64,000 bases of DNA. It comes from Faecalibacter bovis (GTDB lineage: Bacteria; Bacteroidota; Bacteroidia; Flavobacteriales; Weeksellaceae). The translations under genes were made by a program, and so were the position numbers. Positions 27,495-34,230 of this stretch are shown here, piece after piece. Each line of letters begins with the position of its first letter. The first letter of the stretch is position 1. Where the stretch lies: assembly GCF_017948305.1 (NCBI RefSeq), contig NZ_CP072842.1, positions 1,094,001-1,158,000 of the forward strand. Reading direction: 5' to 3'. Below the pieces are notes generated by a model. It did not search any database and was not told the DNA's origin. It worked only from the letters and a program-made list of their open reading frames with translations.

Positions 27495-28139
27495 TTACGA
27501 TTGATAAGTTGCTGAAGCATAAAAACGAATTTTATTTACTACTTTAACTTTCTTTCCTTTTACTAAGACACCTTCAGGTTTAGAATGATGTCCATTATCG
27601 TAACTAATAGTGTAAGCGGTATTAGGATTACCAGCTGTATCTAGCCCTGCAAGCTCAAGAACTTCATCAAATGTGATTTGATTTTTATTCCAAAATTTTA
27701 ATTCTCCATTTACTATAATTTCGAATTGATCTTTTGTATAAAATTTCTCTTTACCTGGTCTAGCTAAATCGACTAATTCATCGTTTTCTATTACAGAATC
27801 TTCCCACTCATCATCTACATCAATAAATAATATTGATTCTAGTGATAATCCAGCTTTTAACTTAATTTCTTCACCTGATATAAATTGTTTGTATGAGATG
27901 AAACTAATACCGTTTACTGAATAATCGAGTTTCTTCTTTACATAGAATTGTTCGATCCCAGGTCTAGCTAAATTGACTTTAGTGGTGTTTTCAATTAATT
28001 CGTCTTCATAAGGACGCTTAATTGCTAAAAATAATTCTGTAGTGTGTGGTACGCCAAATAGGTCTTTTAATTCTTGCCCATTGATGTATTGATTTGGTGT
28101 TTCATATTCAACACCTTCAAATGTATATTTTAATGTCAT
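27495..28139 (-). CDS. Multi-ubiquitin domain protein (three beta-grasp repeats)
   Basis: A 214-residue protein of three tandem ubiquitin-like units: about 1-69, 70-138 and 139-214. Units one and two each end in a near-identical VNLARPGIEQFY / VDLARPGKEKFY segment. Unit three carries ITFDEVLELAG, AYTISYDNG and the ending RFYASATYQS, which corresponds to the C-terminal end of multi-ubiquitin family proteins. There is no di-glycine at the C-terminus. It is the first gene of a three-gene operon with the E1-like and DUF6527 genes. It presumably is the modifier or a scaffold; conjugation has not been shown from sequence. Confidence 0.82.
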   Translation of the reverse strand: MTLKYTFEGVEYETPNQYINGQELKDLFGVPHTTELFLAIKRPYEDELIENTTKVNLARPGIEQFYVKKKLDYSVNGISFISYKQFISGEEIKLKAGLSLESILFIDVDDEWEDSVIENDELVDLARPGKEKFYTKDQFEIIVNGELKFWNKNQITFDEVLELAGLDTAGNPNTAYTISYDNGHHSKPEGVLVKGKKVKVVNKIRFYASATYQS

Positions 28140-28177
28140 GTGACTTCTTTTTAAATTTTTAAACCTAATTTACTTAA

Positions 28178-28194
28178 GCTCTAGAGCCTAGAGC
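28178..28194. promoter_or_regulatory. Palindrome upstream of the multi-ubiquitin operon
   Basis: GCTCTAG-AGC-CTAGAGC is a perfect 7-bp inverted repeat with a 3-nt spacer, 39 bp before the multi-ubiquitin ATG. It could be the operator of the divergent XRE regulator. No second copy is seen near that regulator's promoter. Confidence 0.35.
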
Positions 28195-28325
28195 AATCTT
28201 TCTAAATAATTTGATGTACATATAATAATCGTACTCGAATAATTGTTTCTGCGACTTTTAAAAGTTTTAAAATTGTTAACGTAAATATGTTTCTTATCAG
28301 AAACATTGTTAAAGTCTTAGAAAAA

Positions 28326-28357
28326 TTTGGTTTAAAAACTAAAGTAGAATACATTTG
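28326..28357 (+). promoter_or_regulatory. Candidate promoter of a small RNA
   Basis: TTTG at 28326-28329 and TACATTTG at 28350-28357 are separated by 20 bp. This is a full match to the Bacteroidota -33/-7 pattern, in an intergenic region and pointing away from the multi-ubiquitin operon. Confidence 0.45.
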
Positions 28358-28362
28358 AATTT

Positions 28363-28484
28363 CCTACGTTCAAGTATCTAACTGATTCTTATTTTTTTGC
28401 TAAACGCCTTGCAAGGGCTACTGCTATTTAGAATCATTAGTTTTGACCAAAAACCAGGCGAACCATATCGACTGGTTTTTTTTT
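28363..28484 (+). ncRNA. Candidate small RNA between the ubiquitin-like operon and the XRE gene
   Basis: Downstream of the promoter at 28326-28357 about 122 nt run without a reading frame to a convincing intrinsic terminator: AAACCAG/CTGGTTT at 28451-28478 followed by U8. Inside, CTAAA/TTTAG (28400-28404, 28427-28431) encloses a GCC/GGC hairpin. On the other strand a TATATTTG (28508-28501) could start the multi-ubiquitin transcript, whose leader would then be antisense to this RNA. I do not recognise the RNA family. Confidence 0.35.
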
Positions 28485-28694
28485 ATCTAAACTTTCGATG
28501 CAAATATAATAAAAAATTCGTTTCAAAAAATAATTATAAAACTTTCATTAATTTATATTAAAATTTTAACGTTATTAATCTTTATAATTGGTTATTTGGT
28601 TGTAAATACATATATTGTACCATATTAACAAAGGTTGTTTGTAAGTATTATAAACGTTAATTAATATTTTTTTTTTTATATTATTAAATTTATT

Positions 28695-28702
28695 TAACTT
28701 TG
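28695..28702 (+). promoter_or_regulatory. -7 element of the XRE/ImmA operon
   Basis: TAACTTTG at 28695-28702 lies 15 bp before the ATG, giving a very short leader. The upstream -33 region is a T-run rather than a clear TTG. Confidence 0.5.
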
Positions 28703-28716
28703 CAACTAGAAAAAAA

Positions 28717-29049
28717 ATGAGTTTTATGAAAGATGAAAGCCTGTTTTACAGTGAATTAGGTAATAATATCTTATCAATTAGAACTAGAAAAGGAATCAGT
28801 CAAGACGATTTGGCAAAAGAAATAGGTTTGTCTAGACCCTCAATAGCTAATATTGAAAAAGGAAAACAACGTCCTAGTATCTATATTTTATTACAATTAT
28901 CTAAAATATTAGGTGTAGATATTAAAGAATTATTACCGGAATCAATTATCTCTTATAATAAGATAGATATTGGAAACGTTATAAGCTTAGATAAAACTAA
29001 GTCTGATTTATTTAGCGAAAACTTTATAAGTTTTTTAGATGAAATTTAA
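28717..29049 (+). CDS. XRE-family HTH transcriptional regulator
   Basis: A 110-residue Cro/CI-type repressor. The HTH at about residues 15-70 is unambiguous: LGNNILSIRTRKGISQDDLAKEIGLSRPSIANIEKGKQRPS. The short C-terminal part probably contacts the protease partner encoded 11 bp downstream. It is divergent from the multi-ubiquitin operon. Repressor plus ImmA/IrrE pairs control mobile elements and defence genes by cleavage of the repressor. Confidence 0.9.
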   Translation: MSFMKDESLFYSELGNNILSIRTRKGISQDDLAKEIGLSRPSIANIEKGKQRPSIYILLQLSKILGVDIKELLPESIISYNKIDIGNVISLDKTKSDLFSENFISFLDEI

Positions 29050-29060
29050 AATATCATTTT

Positions 29061-29591
29061 ATGGCAATTAGTAAGGAAGTAAGTAATGCAACAAAACAGT
29101 TCATTATTAATAATGAACAGTTTTTTAATGAAGCTCCTGTTATTATTGATGATATCATTAGCCATTTTAATATCCAAAAGAAAGAATATGCGTTTGAAGA
29201 TGATATTTCAGGAGTGTTAATCATTGATAAATCTAAAGATAAATTTACGATTGGTATTAATAAACAAGGTACTGATCAACGTAAAAATTTTACGATTGCT
29301 CATGAATTAGGACATTTTGTTCTTCATAATAATGATATGTCTAACACTTTCGTTGATAATATTTTCTTTAGAAAAAAAGCCGATGGTTACACATCAAAAG
29401 AAGAGAAAATCGAGAAAGAAGCTAATTATTTTGCAGCTAATATACTTATGCCAGAACATTTAGTAAAAAAAGAGATTGCAAATTTAGAAAACGATTGGTT
29501 TGAAGACGATGCAGTAGCTGAATTAGCCAAAAAATTTAATGTAAGTAGTTCTGCTATGATGTATAGATTAATTAATTTAAAATTAATTTAA
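29061..29591 (+). CDS. ImmA/IrrE family metallo-endopeptidase
   Basis: A 176-residue zinc peptidase. The HExxH motif is in FTIAHELGHFVLH (about residues 76-88), and the third ligand is probably the Glu in EKEANYFAANILMP (~119-132). This is the standard signature of ImmA/IrrE proteins, which cleave XRE repressors. The gene forms an operon with the XRE regulator. Its last residues and stop are built from the first copies of an 11-bp tandem repeat (29572-29626). Confidence 0.9.
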   Translation: MAISKEVSNATKQFIINNEQFFNEAPVIIDDIISHFNIQKKEYAFEDDISGVLIIDKSKDKFTIGINKQGTDQRKNFTIAHELGHFVLHNNDMSNTFVDNIFFRKKADGYTSKEEKIEKEANYFAANILMPEHLVKKEIANLENDWFEDDAVAELAKKFNVSSSAMMYRLINLKLI

Positions 29592-29626
29592 AATTAATTT
29601 AAAATTAATTTAAAATTAATTTAAAA
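29572..29626. repeat. Five tandem copies of an 11-bp repeat
   Basis: The unit TTAATTTAAAA is repeated five times without error. It overlaps the last codons and stop of the ImmA/IrrE gene. The stop lies in the second unit, so changes in copy number downstream would not alter the protein. Confidence 0.9.
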
Positions 29627-29645
29627 TTTAAAATATAATTTTTTA

Positions 29646-29675
29646 GTAAGGCCAATTTAGGCCTTATTTTTTTGA
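29646..29675 (+). terminator. Terminator of the XRE/ImmA operon
   Basis: The stem TAAGGCC/GGCCTTA is followed by a run of seven T. Confidence 0.75.
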
Positions 29676-29748
29676 TTTTTATTTTATTTATCTAATACGC
29701 AAGTCGTTATTTTTTTTTTGATCTTAAAAAAATCCAAATTTCTAAATT

Positions 29749-29955
29749 TTACATTTTTAGTTCCTCTAAATAGCTACTCTTACACACTTCTAAATTATCT
29801 TGTAAATATTTCAATTCACGTTGTAAAGAATCGTTGACATGATTCAATTCTTCAACTTTATAGATTAAAATCGCTTGTAAATGTTCATCCTTATTCATCT
29901 TTTGTTTACAATTGATGAATAAAATTCCTAATAATAGTAAACATAGATATTTCAT
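29749..29955 (-). CDS. Small lipoprotein with coiled-coil body
   Basis: A 68-residue protein. The signal peptide MKYLCLLLLGILFINC ends in a clear lipobox with Lys after the Cys. The rest (EHLQAILIYKVEELNHVNDSLQRELKYLQDN) has heptad-like spacing and is probably a coiled coil. The size and form recall the small entry-exclusion or lysis-type lipoproteins of mobile elements, but I cannot assign it. Confidence 0.6.
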   Translation of the reverse strand: MKYLCLLLLGILFINCKQKMNKDEHLQAILIYKVEELNHVNDSLQRELKYLQDNLEVCKSSYLEELKM

Positions 29956-31368
29956 GTTTTTTTTATTATTAATTTAAAGAAAATCATATGATTAAGTTAA
30001 ATATGAATTATTTATAGTTGATTAATAATTATTTAATTGTCAACCCTCTCCAAAATCCATCCAGAACCCAACAAACAACAATTCAGTAGCGCTCAAACGT
30101 TTCGGAAGTAAAACCCATCCAACAGCGTATAACATGTATATACGCAATACCTTTTCGGGCTGAAGTAATTTTTTTGATCATAGGAAAAAAAGGTACTGCG
30201 TATATACAGCGCATGTTAGACGCTATTGGATTGAAGTTCCGGCGCTTTCCGATGGTCTGATTCCTTCCATTTTCCGAAAGTCCTTGATGATGGCTTTTTG
30301 AAGATTGTTGAAGTTTTAAATTATCGCTACAATCATTTTATTGCACCAACGATTTACTCCAATAATGTGCAACTTCAATTTCATTCAGTAACAATCATTC
30401 TAACCTATAAAAATGGCTAGGTTTTGAGTAAGAAATATAAAACCTATCCATTTTAAACTTGATTAGAAAATTACTATTCAAACCAAAAGTTGCACACCAT
30501 TGGGCAAAATCAGCCCTTGCATTCGTTGCTCTGTACTGTTTTTCACAAAGCAGAAAAACAAAAGCAACCAATGCTGATAAGGGCTTTCGTTAGGTGCAAA
30601 AAATGCTTGTTTAGCGATAAGATTTCCTCATTTCCCCGCCACCCCATCAATGGATGCAGGAGACTTACAGCAGAAGTATTAAGTGGGACATTTGGCACAG
30701 ACAAAAATGCAAGGGTAGCACACAGTTGGTGTTAAATAAGTTACCAACCGATGTGCTACTATTCCTTGCATTTTGCCAGTGCTCAAAATGGCGAGGAGTA
30801 GGCCTACACAACTGCTATTCATTTTATACAAAGCCAATGCATACTCATCACTCCAAACTCACAACAACATCGTAGCCCTACTTTATCCTCGCCACCCTTT
30901 TTGAAAGTGGTCTGCTGTAAGTCTCCTGCGCGTATTGCCCCGTTTTTAAAAGCCTGATTCCCATGAAAACAACCTTAAACCGCCAATTTTGAATAGAATC
31001 GAATAAACAATAAAATACCCTCATTCAATGAAAAGAACAAGGGTTTTTTTAATTCAAATGAAGTTACCAAATTTTATTGAATGAATATAATTGTTACACT
31101 AATTTAAAAAGTAATCAACTAAAAGTCAATAATGTAAAGCAAAAAAATCCAACAAAAAGAACCGCAAAGGTCTATCAGTTTCATTTTTAGTCAAGGTCAA
31201 GCCTTGTAGATTTACATCAAAATCTCCACCTATACAGGTTGTATTTGGATGTAAAACCTTGCCTTAAAAAATGCTCCTGCTATATCGAAGAGCTTTCTTT
31301 TTTTTCCTTTTTTCTTTTAAAGAATATCCTGCGAAGCATGGCGAGCATAAATTTTTAAATGCCAAGCT
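29956..31368. other. 1.4-kb non-coding region with three large imperfect hairpins
   Basis: No reading frame here looks genuine. Three inverted-repeat structures dominate. (a) 30103-30156 with 30187-30243, arms of about 50 nt including TATATACGCA/TGCGTATATA. (b) About 30487-30603, pairing TTGCAC.. and AGCCCTT..GCATT..GTTGC with their complements near 30568-30603. (c) A 19-bp perfect repeat 30656-30674/30911-30929, nested over a second long stem 30694-30730/30743-30782 containing AAAATGCAAGG and GTAGCACA. Base composition is richer in GC than the flanks. It may be a cis-acting transfer or replication site or structured RNA; the function is unknown. Confidence 0.6.
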
Positions 31369-31788
31369 ATGAACTTACCAGAAATTAAACATTATTCAGC
31401 CAAAGTAGAGATTCAGTCAAATGATCTATTTGCTTTATCCAAAGGTCTAAACGTGGGAAAGCCACTGGAAGAATCTTGCCCTAACTGTTTTGTCATTCGT
31501 TGTACCAATTGGAAACAAAAAGAAACGTACAAAGCAATTCTTTATGCAGCCTGGAAGACCAATTCATTCGATAATTATTTATGTGGATCAGTCATTCCGT
31601 TTATACGAATCAATGATTTTAAAAAAGTAGTTACTGAAAAGGCTCATAAAGCGTTTAGTAATTACAAAAGATTTAATAATGATTTTCAGCGTTATCTAGA
31701 ATTGGAGAAATACGAAACTTCAATCGCTAAGCAATTGCAACTCATTCGAGAATTGAAACAGGTGTATATTATGCGAAACATCAAGTAA
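31369..31788 (+). CDS. DUF6943-like hypothetical protein
   Basis: A 139-residue cytoplasmic protein. The segment FALSKGLNVGKPLEESCPNCFVIRC near residue 21 and the following WKQKETYKAILYAAWKTNSFDNYLCGSVIPFIRI are typical of a family found only in Bacteroidota mobile elements and phages, which I believe is DUF6943. No function is known. It is a single gene between the structured region and a terminator. Confidence 0.65.
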   Translation: MNLPEIKHYSAKVEIQSNDLFALSKGLNVGKPLEESCPNCFVIRCTNWKQKETYKAILYAAWKTNSFDNYLCGSVIPFIRINDFKKVVTEKAHKAFSNYKRFNNDFQRYLELEKYETSIAKQLQLIRELKQVYIMRNIK

Positions 31789-31791
31789 CAG

Positions 31792-31822
31792 AAAAGGCCC
31801 TTCCAACGAAGAGCCTTTTATT
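31792..31822. terminator. Bidirectional terminator
   Basis: The stem AAAAGGC/GCCTTTT has a 14-nt inner part and T/A tracts and lies between convergent genes. Confidence 0.6.
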
Positions 31823-31962
31823 TATTTTTCTAATTTTTTAAGAATATACGAAACTACGAAACTCACAAATGCACCTACACCAGCTAAAACCGCAGTTTGT
31901 ACTAAATCATTTATGCCTAAGTTCCCCACAATACTAAATAGTGTACCCCAAAGTGTACCCAT
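31822..31962 (-). CDS. 46-residue membrane peptide
   Basis: A short frame reading MGTLWGTLFSIVGNLGINDL, then QTAVLAGVGAFVSFVVSYIL and a KKLEK tail. It has one clear transmembrane helix and a basic C-terminus. It starts 10 bp after the stop of another small membrane protein on the same strand. Small membrane pairs of this kind accompany DUF5675 genes in Bacteroidota. A holin-like role is possible but only inferred. Confidence 0.6.
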   Translation of the reverse strand: MGTLWGTLFSIVGNLGINDLVQTAVLAGVGAFVSFVVSYILKKLEK

Positions 31963-31972
31963 TTTCAATTGA

Positions 31973-32200
31973 CTATCCTGAATCATGTGTATTGACACCA
32001 TCTACAACGGTCAATTGGCTGACAGAACTTAGTACTCCACCTGCAACAGTTAAGTATCCGCCAAGATCATTTAACCAACTTGGTAAATCTACCGGAGAGG
32101 CTAAAAGCACTCCACCAATTGCAGCTAATACCAAACCAATATTTCGGAGCAATTGAAACAACTTAGGCGTCGGGGATTGAATTCGATCAACTATTTTCAT
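31973..32200 (-). CDS. 75-residue membrane protein
   Basis: This has two hydrophobic segments: about 20-36 (LRNIGLVLAAIGGVLLA) and 46-62 (LGGYLTVAGGVLSSVS). It has no signal cleavage site, which suggests a small inner-membrane hairpin protein. It is part of the minus-strand cluster that ends in the 46-residue peptide. The function is unknown; a holin- or scaffold-like membrane component is one possibility. Confidence 0.65.
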   Translation of the reverse strand: MKIVDRIQSPTPKLFQLLRNIGLVLAAIGGVLLASPVDLPSWLNDLGGYLTVAGGVLSSVSQLTVVDGVNTHDSG

Positions 32201-32534
32201 CCGTTAAATCATCCGTTTTAATTACACAATTTTTTAAAATGGCATCTAAATCGTTCGCGTGAAGAAAATCATTTTCATGAAGGACAAGAATGAATTACCG
32301 ACCAGAGGGAGCGATTTAATTCATTCCCGAAGTGAAAAGGATTTTTAGCGTAAACGATTTAAAGCCTTGACTTTTTTGGTTCGTTTTTGTGTCAAGACAA
32401 AAATGAACATATAGAAGTGAAGTCTTGAGAGAATTAATTTCTAACAAGAAAGGAACTGAATTAGTCATTCTGAATTCATTTCAGAATCACATCAAGTGAA
32501 ATATCCTTATGTCTTAAGTCTTATATCTTAAGCC
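32201..32534. other. 334-bp non-coding stretch with a hairpin repeat
   Basis: No credible frame. CTTGAC at about 32367 and GTCAAG at about 32392 form an inverted repeat over a T-rich loop. To my recollection this sequence type recurs in many flavobacterial genomes. It may be a promoter or processing site between the two halves of the cluster. Confidence 0.4.
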
Positions 32535-32936
32535 TTACATCTCACTCCTAATCACCAATTCAACCTTTTGCCCTTTATCAATCGCTTGATATACCAAATC
32601 CTTCACTTTATTAAAAGCTTTTTTGCTTTCCCATCCTATTCCAGCTCCACCCAAGGAAGTCACCGGAGCAATACAACCTAACAATTCTTTTTTCGCATTA
32701 TTTGCAGGATGCATCAAAATATAAGTCCTGTTTTGAACATCCTTTAACCATATATGCCATCCAAATTTTTGGCTGTATCGCTTTGCTAAAACATATTTCC
32801 CTTCCGGAATACACGATTTTCTCACTTCATTGTTCAACCAAGGCAACTCAATCGTATAACAAATAATACCTTTTGCATTTTGCAAAATGCCATTTGTTCC
32901 ATTAGGGAAATATGAACGGATCAGTTCTAACTTCAT
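32535..32936 (-). CDS. DUF5675 family protein
   Basis: A 133-residue protein. The family order is visible: YTIELPWLNNEVRKSCIPEGKY (about 27-48), then NRTYILMHPANNAKKELLGCIAP (~69-91), with a conserved His and a GC(I) pair. The His...GCI arrangement recalls L,D-transpeptidase-like active sites, but this is not established. DUF5675 proteins occur in phages and mobile elements. Its ATG shares its last base with the first base of the upstream gene's stop codon, so the two are translationally coupled. Confidence 0.75.
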   Translation of the reverse strand: MKLELIRSYFPNGTNGILQNAKGIICYTIELPWLNNEVRKSCIPEGKYVLAKRYSQKFGWHIWLKDVQNRTYILMHPANNAKKELLGCIAPVTSLGGAGIGWESKKAFNKVKDLVYQAIDKGQKVELVIRSEM

Positions 32937-33691
32937 TAGACTTGATCTACCTCAATCAATTGCAACGCATTGTACGCACCATTTTTCAGTACATACTTTT
33001 CACCATTAATTTCTTGATAGAATTCCACACCCAAAACAAAAAAAATAGGTTCTGTACTATTTGCAGGTAAAGTTGTCGCCAAACTAATTGCCGAAGTTTC
33101 TACAGAATCATACGGTAAAATACCAGTATCCGCTGTAGATACATTGAAAGAACCATCAATAAAATTGACATCTGATGCTGCAGCTTCAATTTTAAAGTGT
33201 GTAGTTCCCGATGGCGCATTAATCATATTAATCGGAACGAATGCCGGAATATCCACAATCACATCACCATCTGCACGATCTAAAGTCGTCGTATAAGGTG
33301 CATAAATTGTTGTAGATAACTTACCATTGATATTGAAATCAAATCCCTTTAACAGTGATAAATCACCGTTAATTACATTTCTATCCCCACGTTCACTAAT
33401 CATATCAGTCTGAATCACCTTCACCATTTCACGTGTCAAACGTCCAACCATTCTCGAATCAGCAGAGTTTAATAAAATTCCTCGAATCGAAGTTCTCAAC
33501 ATCTTTCCAGATGCACCTGCACGTCCAAACTCAGCTCCATTTTCACGTGTACGCTGAAAGTTAGGATCATTCATTATTCGGCTTTTATCCACGCCACCTT
33601 TCTCGCGTGCTAAAAAACCTTCCTTTGCTTTGTAAAAGGTAATGTCTCCAACAGTACCTAATAGCTTAATAATGCCCTTTTGTCTTGCCAT
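32936..33691 (-). CDS. Conserved Bacteroidota hypothetical protein of mobile regions
   Basis: A 251-residue protein. Its N-terminus (MARQKGIIKLLGTVGDITFYKAKEGFLAREKGG, then PNFQRTRENGAEFGRAG and GKMLRTSIR) belongs to a family I have seen repeatedly in flavobacterial genomes beside DUF5675 genes. It has no signal peptide. The second half is beta-rich (TIYAPYTTTLDRADGDVIVDIPAFVPINM), compatible with a structural or surface-fold protein. No function is known. It heads the minus-strand cluster. Confidence 0.7.
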   Translation of the reverse strand: MARQKGIIKLLGTVGDITFYKAKEGFLAREKGGVDKSRIMNDPNFQRTRENGAEFGRAGASGKMLRTSIRGILLNSADSRMVGRLTREMVKVIQTDMISERGDRNVINGDLSLLKGFDFNINGKLSTTIYAPYTTTLDRADGDVIVDIPAFVPINMINAPSGTTHFKIEAAASDVNFIDGSFNVSTADTGILPYDSVETSAISLATTLPANSTEPIFFVLGVEFYQEINGEKYVLKNGAYNALQLIEVDQV

Positions 33692-33825
33692 TTCTTCAAC
33701 ATTTTAATCATTCAACATTCTATATTCTACCGGTATATAATACAAGTATAGAAAAAACCGTAACTTTATTAAAACCAGCAAATACCGAATGGCGTTTATA
33801 TCATTTAATGTCCATAAATGACCTA

Positions 33826-33870
33826 TAGATGAAGTATAGATACAGCATAGATGAAGTATGGATAGTGTAT
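33826..33870. repeat. Imperfect tandem repeat upstream of the small HTH-like gene
   Basis: ATAGATGAAGTATAGATAC is repeated with small changes (ATAGATGAAGTATGGATAG) about 22 bp later. It lies between two divergent genes and could be an operator. Confidence 0.5.
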
Positions 33871-33884
33871 GAAAATGTATAATT

Positions 33885-34061
33885 ATGCAAAACAAGAAGC
33901 TACAACGGATTTGCGTTTACCCAAAGGATATCCAAATCATAACAGGCAAAAGTTATAGACAATCACTTCGCATCTATAACAAAATCAAAGCACATTATAA
34001 TAAACAACCTCATCAAGTCGTAACCTGGAAGGAGCTAAAGGATTTTTTAGGGATTTCTTAA
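33885..34061 (+). CDS. 58-residue HTH-like protein
   Basis: The frame runs from ATG 33885 to TAA 34061 and encodes a basic protein beginning MQNKKLQRICVYPKDIQII, with GKSYRQSLRIYNKIKAHY and ending LKDFLGIS. The helix pattern, with ITGKSYRQSLRIYNKI as a likely recognition helix, resembles short DNA-binding proteins found next to the MARQ/DUF5675 cluster in other flavobacteria. It is divergent from that cluster, with a tandem repeat between, and may regulate it. Confidence 0.65.
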   Translation: MQNKKLQRICVYPKDIQIITGKSYRQSLRIYNKIKAHYNKQPHQVVTWKELKDFLGIS

Positions 34062-34230
34062 AATTCCTTTTAAAGTTCTTAAATACACTAATGTGCTATA
34101 TATAAATTTAATAAGTTTTATAATATCAGAATAAATTGGTAATCAAACTACAATAATATATTTAGTGACATATATTATTTTAATCTTAAATGCTATTAAT
34201 ATATATTCGTGTACTATTAACAATATAAAA

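Noticed and set aside
30490-30875. Two overlapping + strand frames of 81 and 73 residues
   Set aside because: They run through the hairpin arms, have no family resemblance or start signal, and their composition is that of the palindromes.
30100-30930. Hairpins with GTTAGAC and GTTAGGT that recall integron attC sites
   Set aside because: Only one side of each stem fits the RYYYAAC/GTTRRRY rule, the three hairpins differ in sequence and size, there are no cassette genes between them and no integron integrase is in view.
33704-33895. A 63-residue minus-strand frame
   Set aside because: It reads through the tandem repeat and the start of the 58-residue gene, and looks like a by-product of the repeat.
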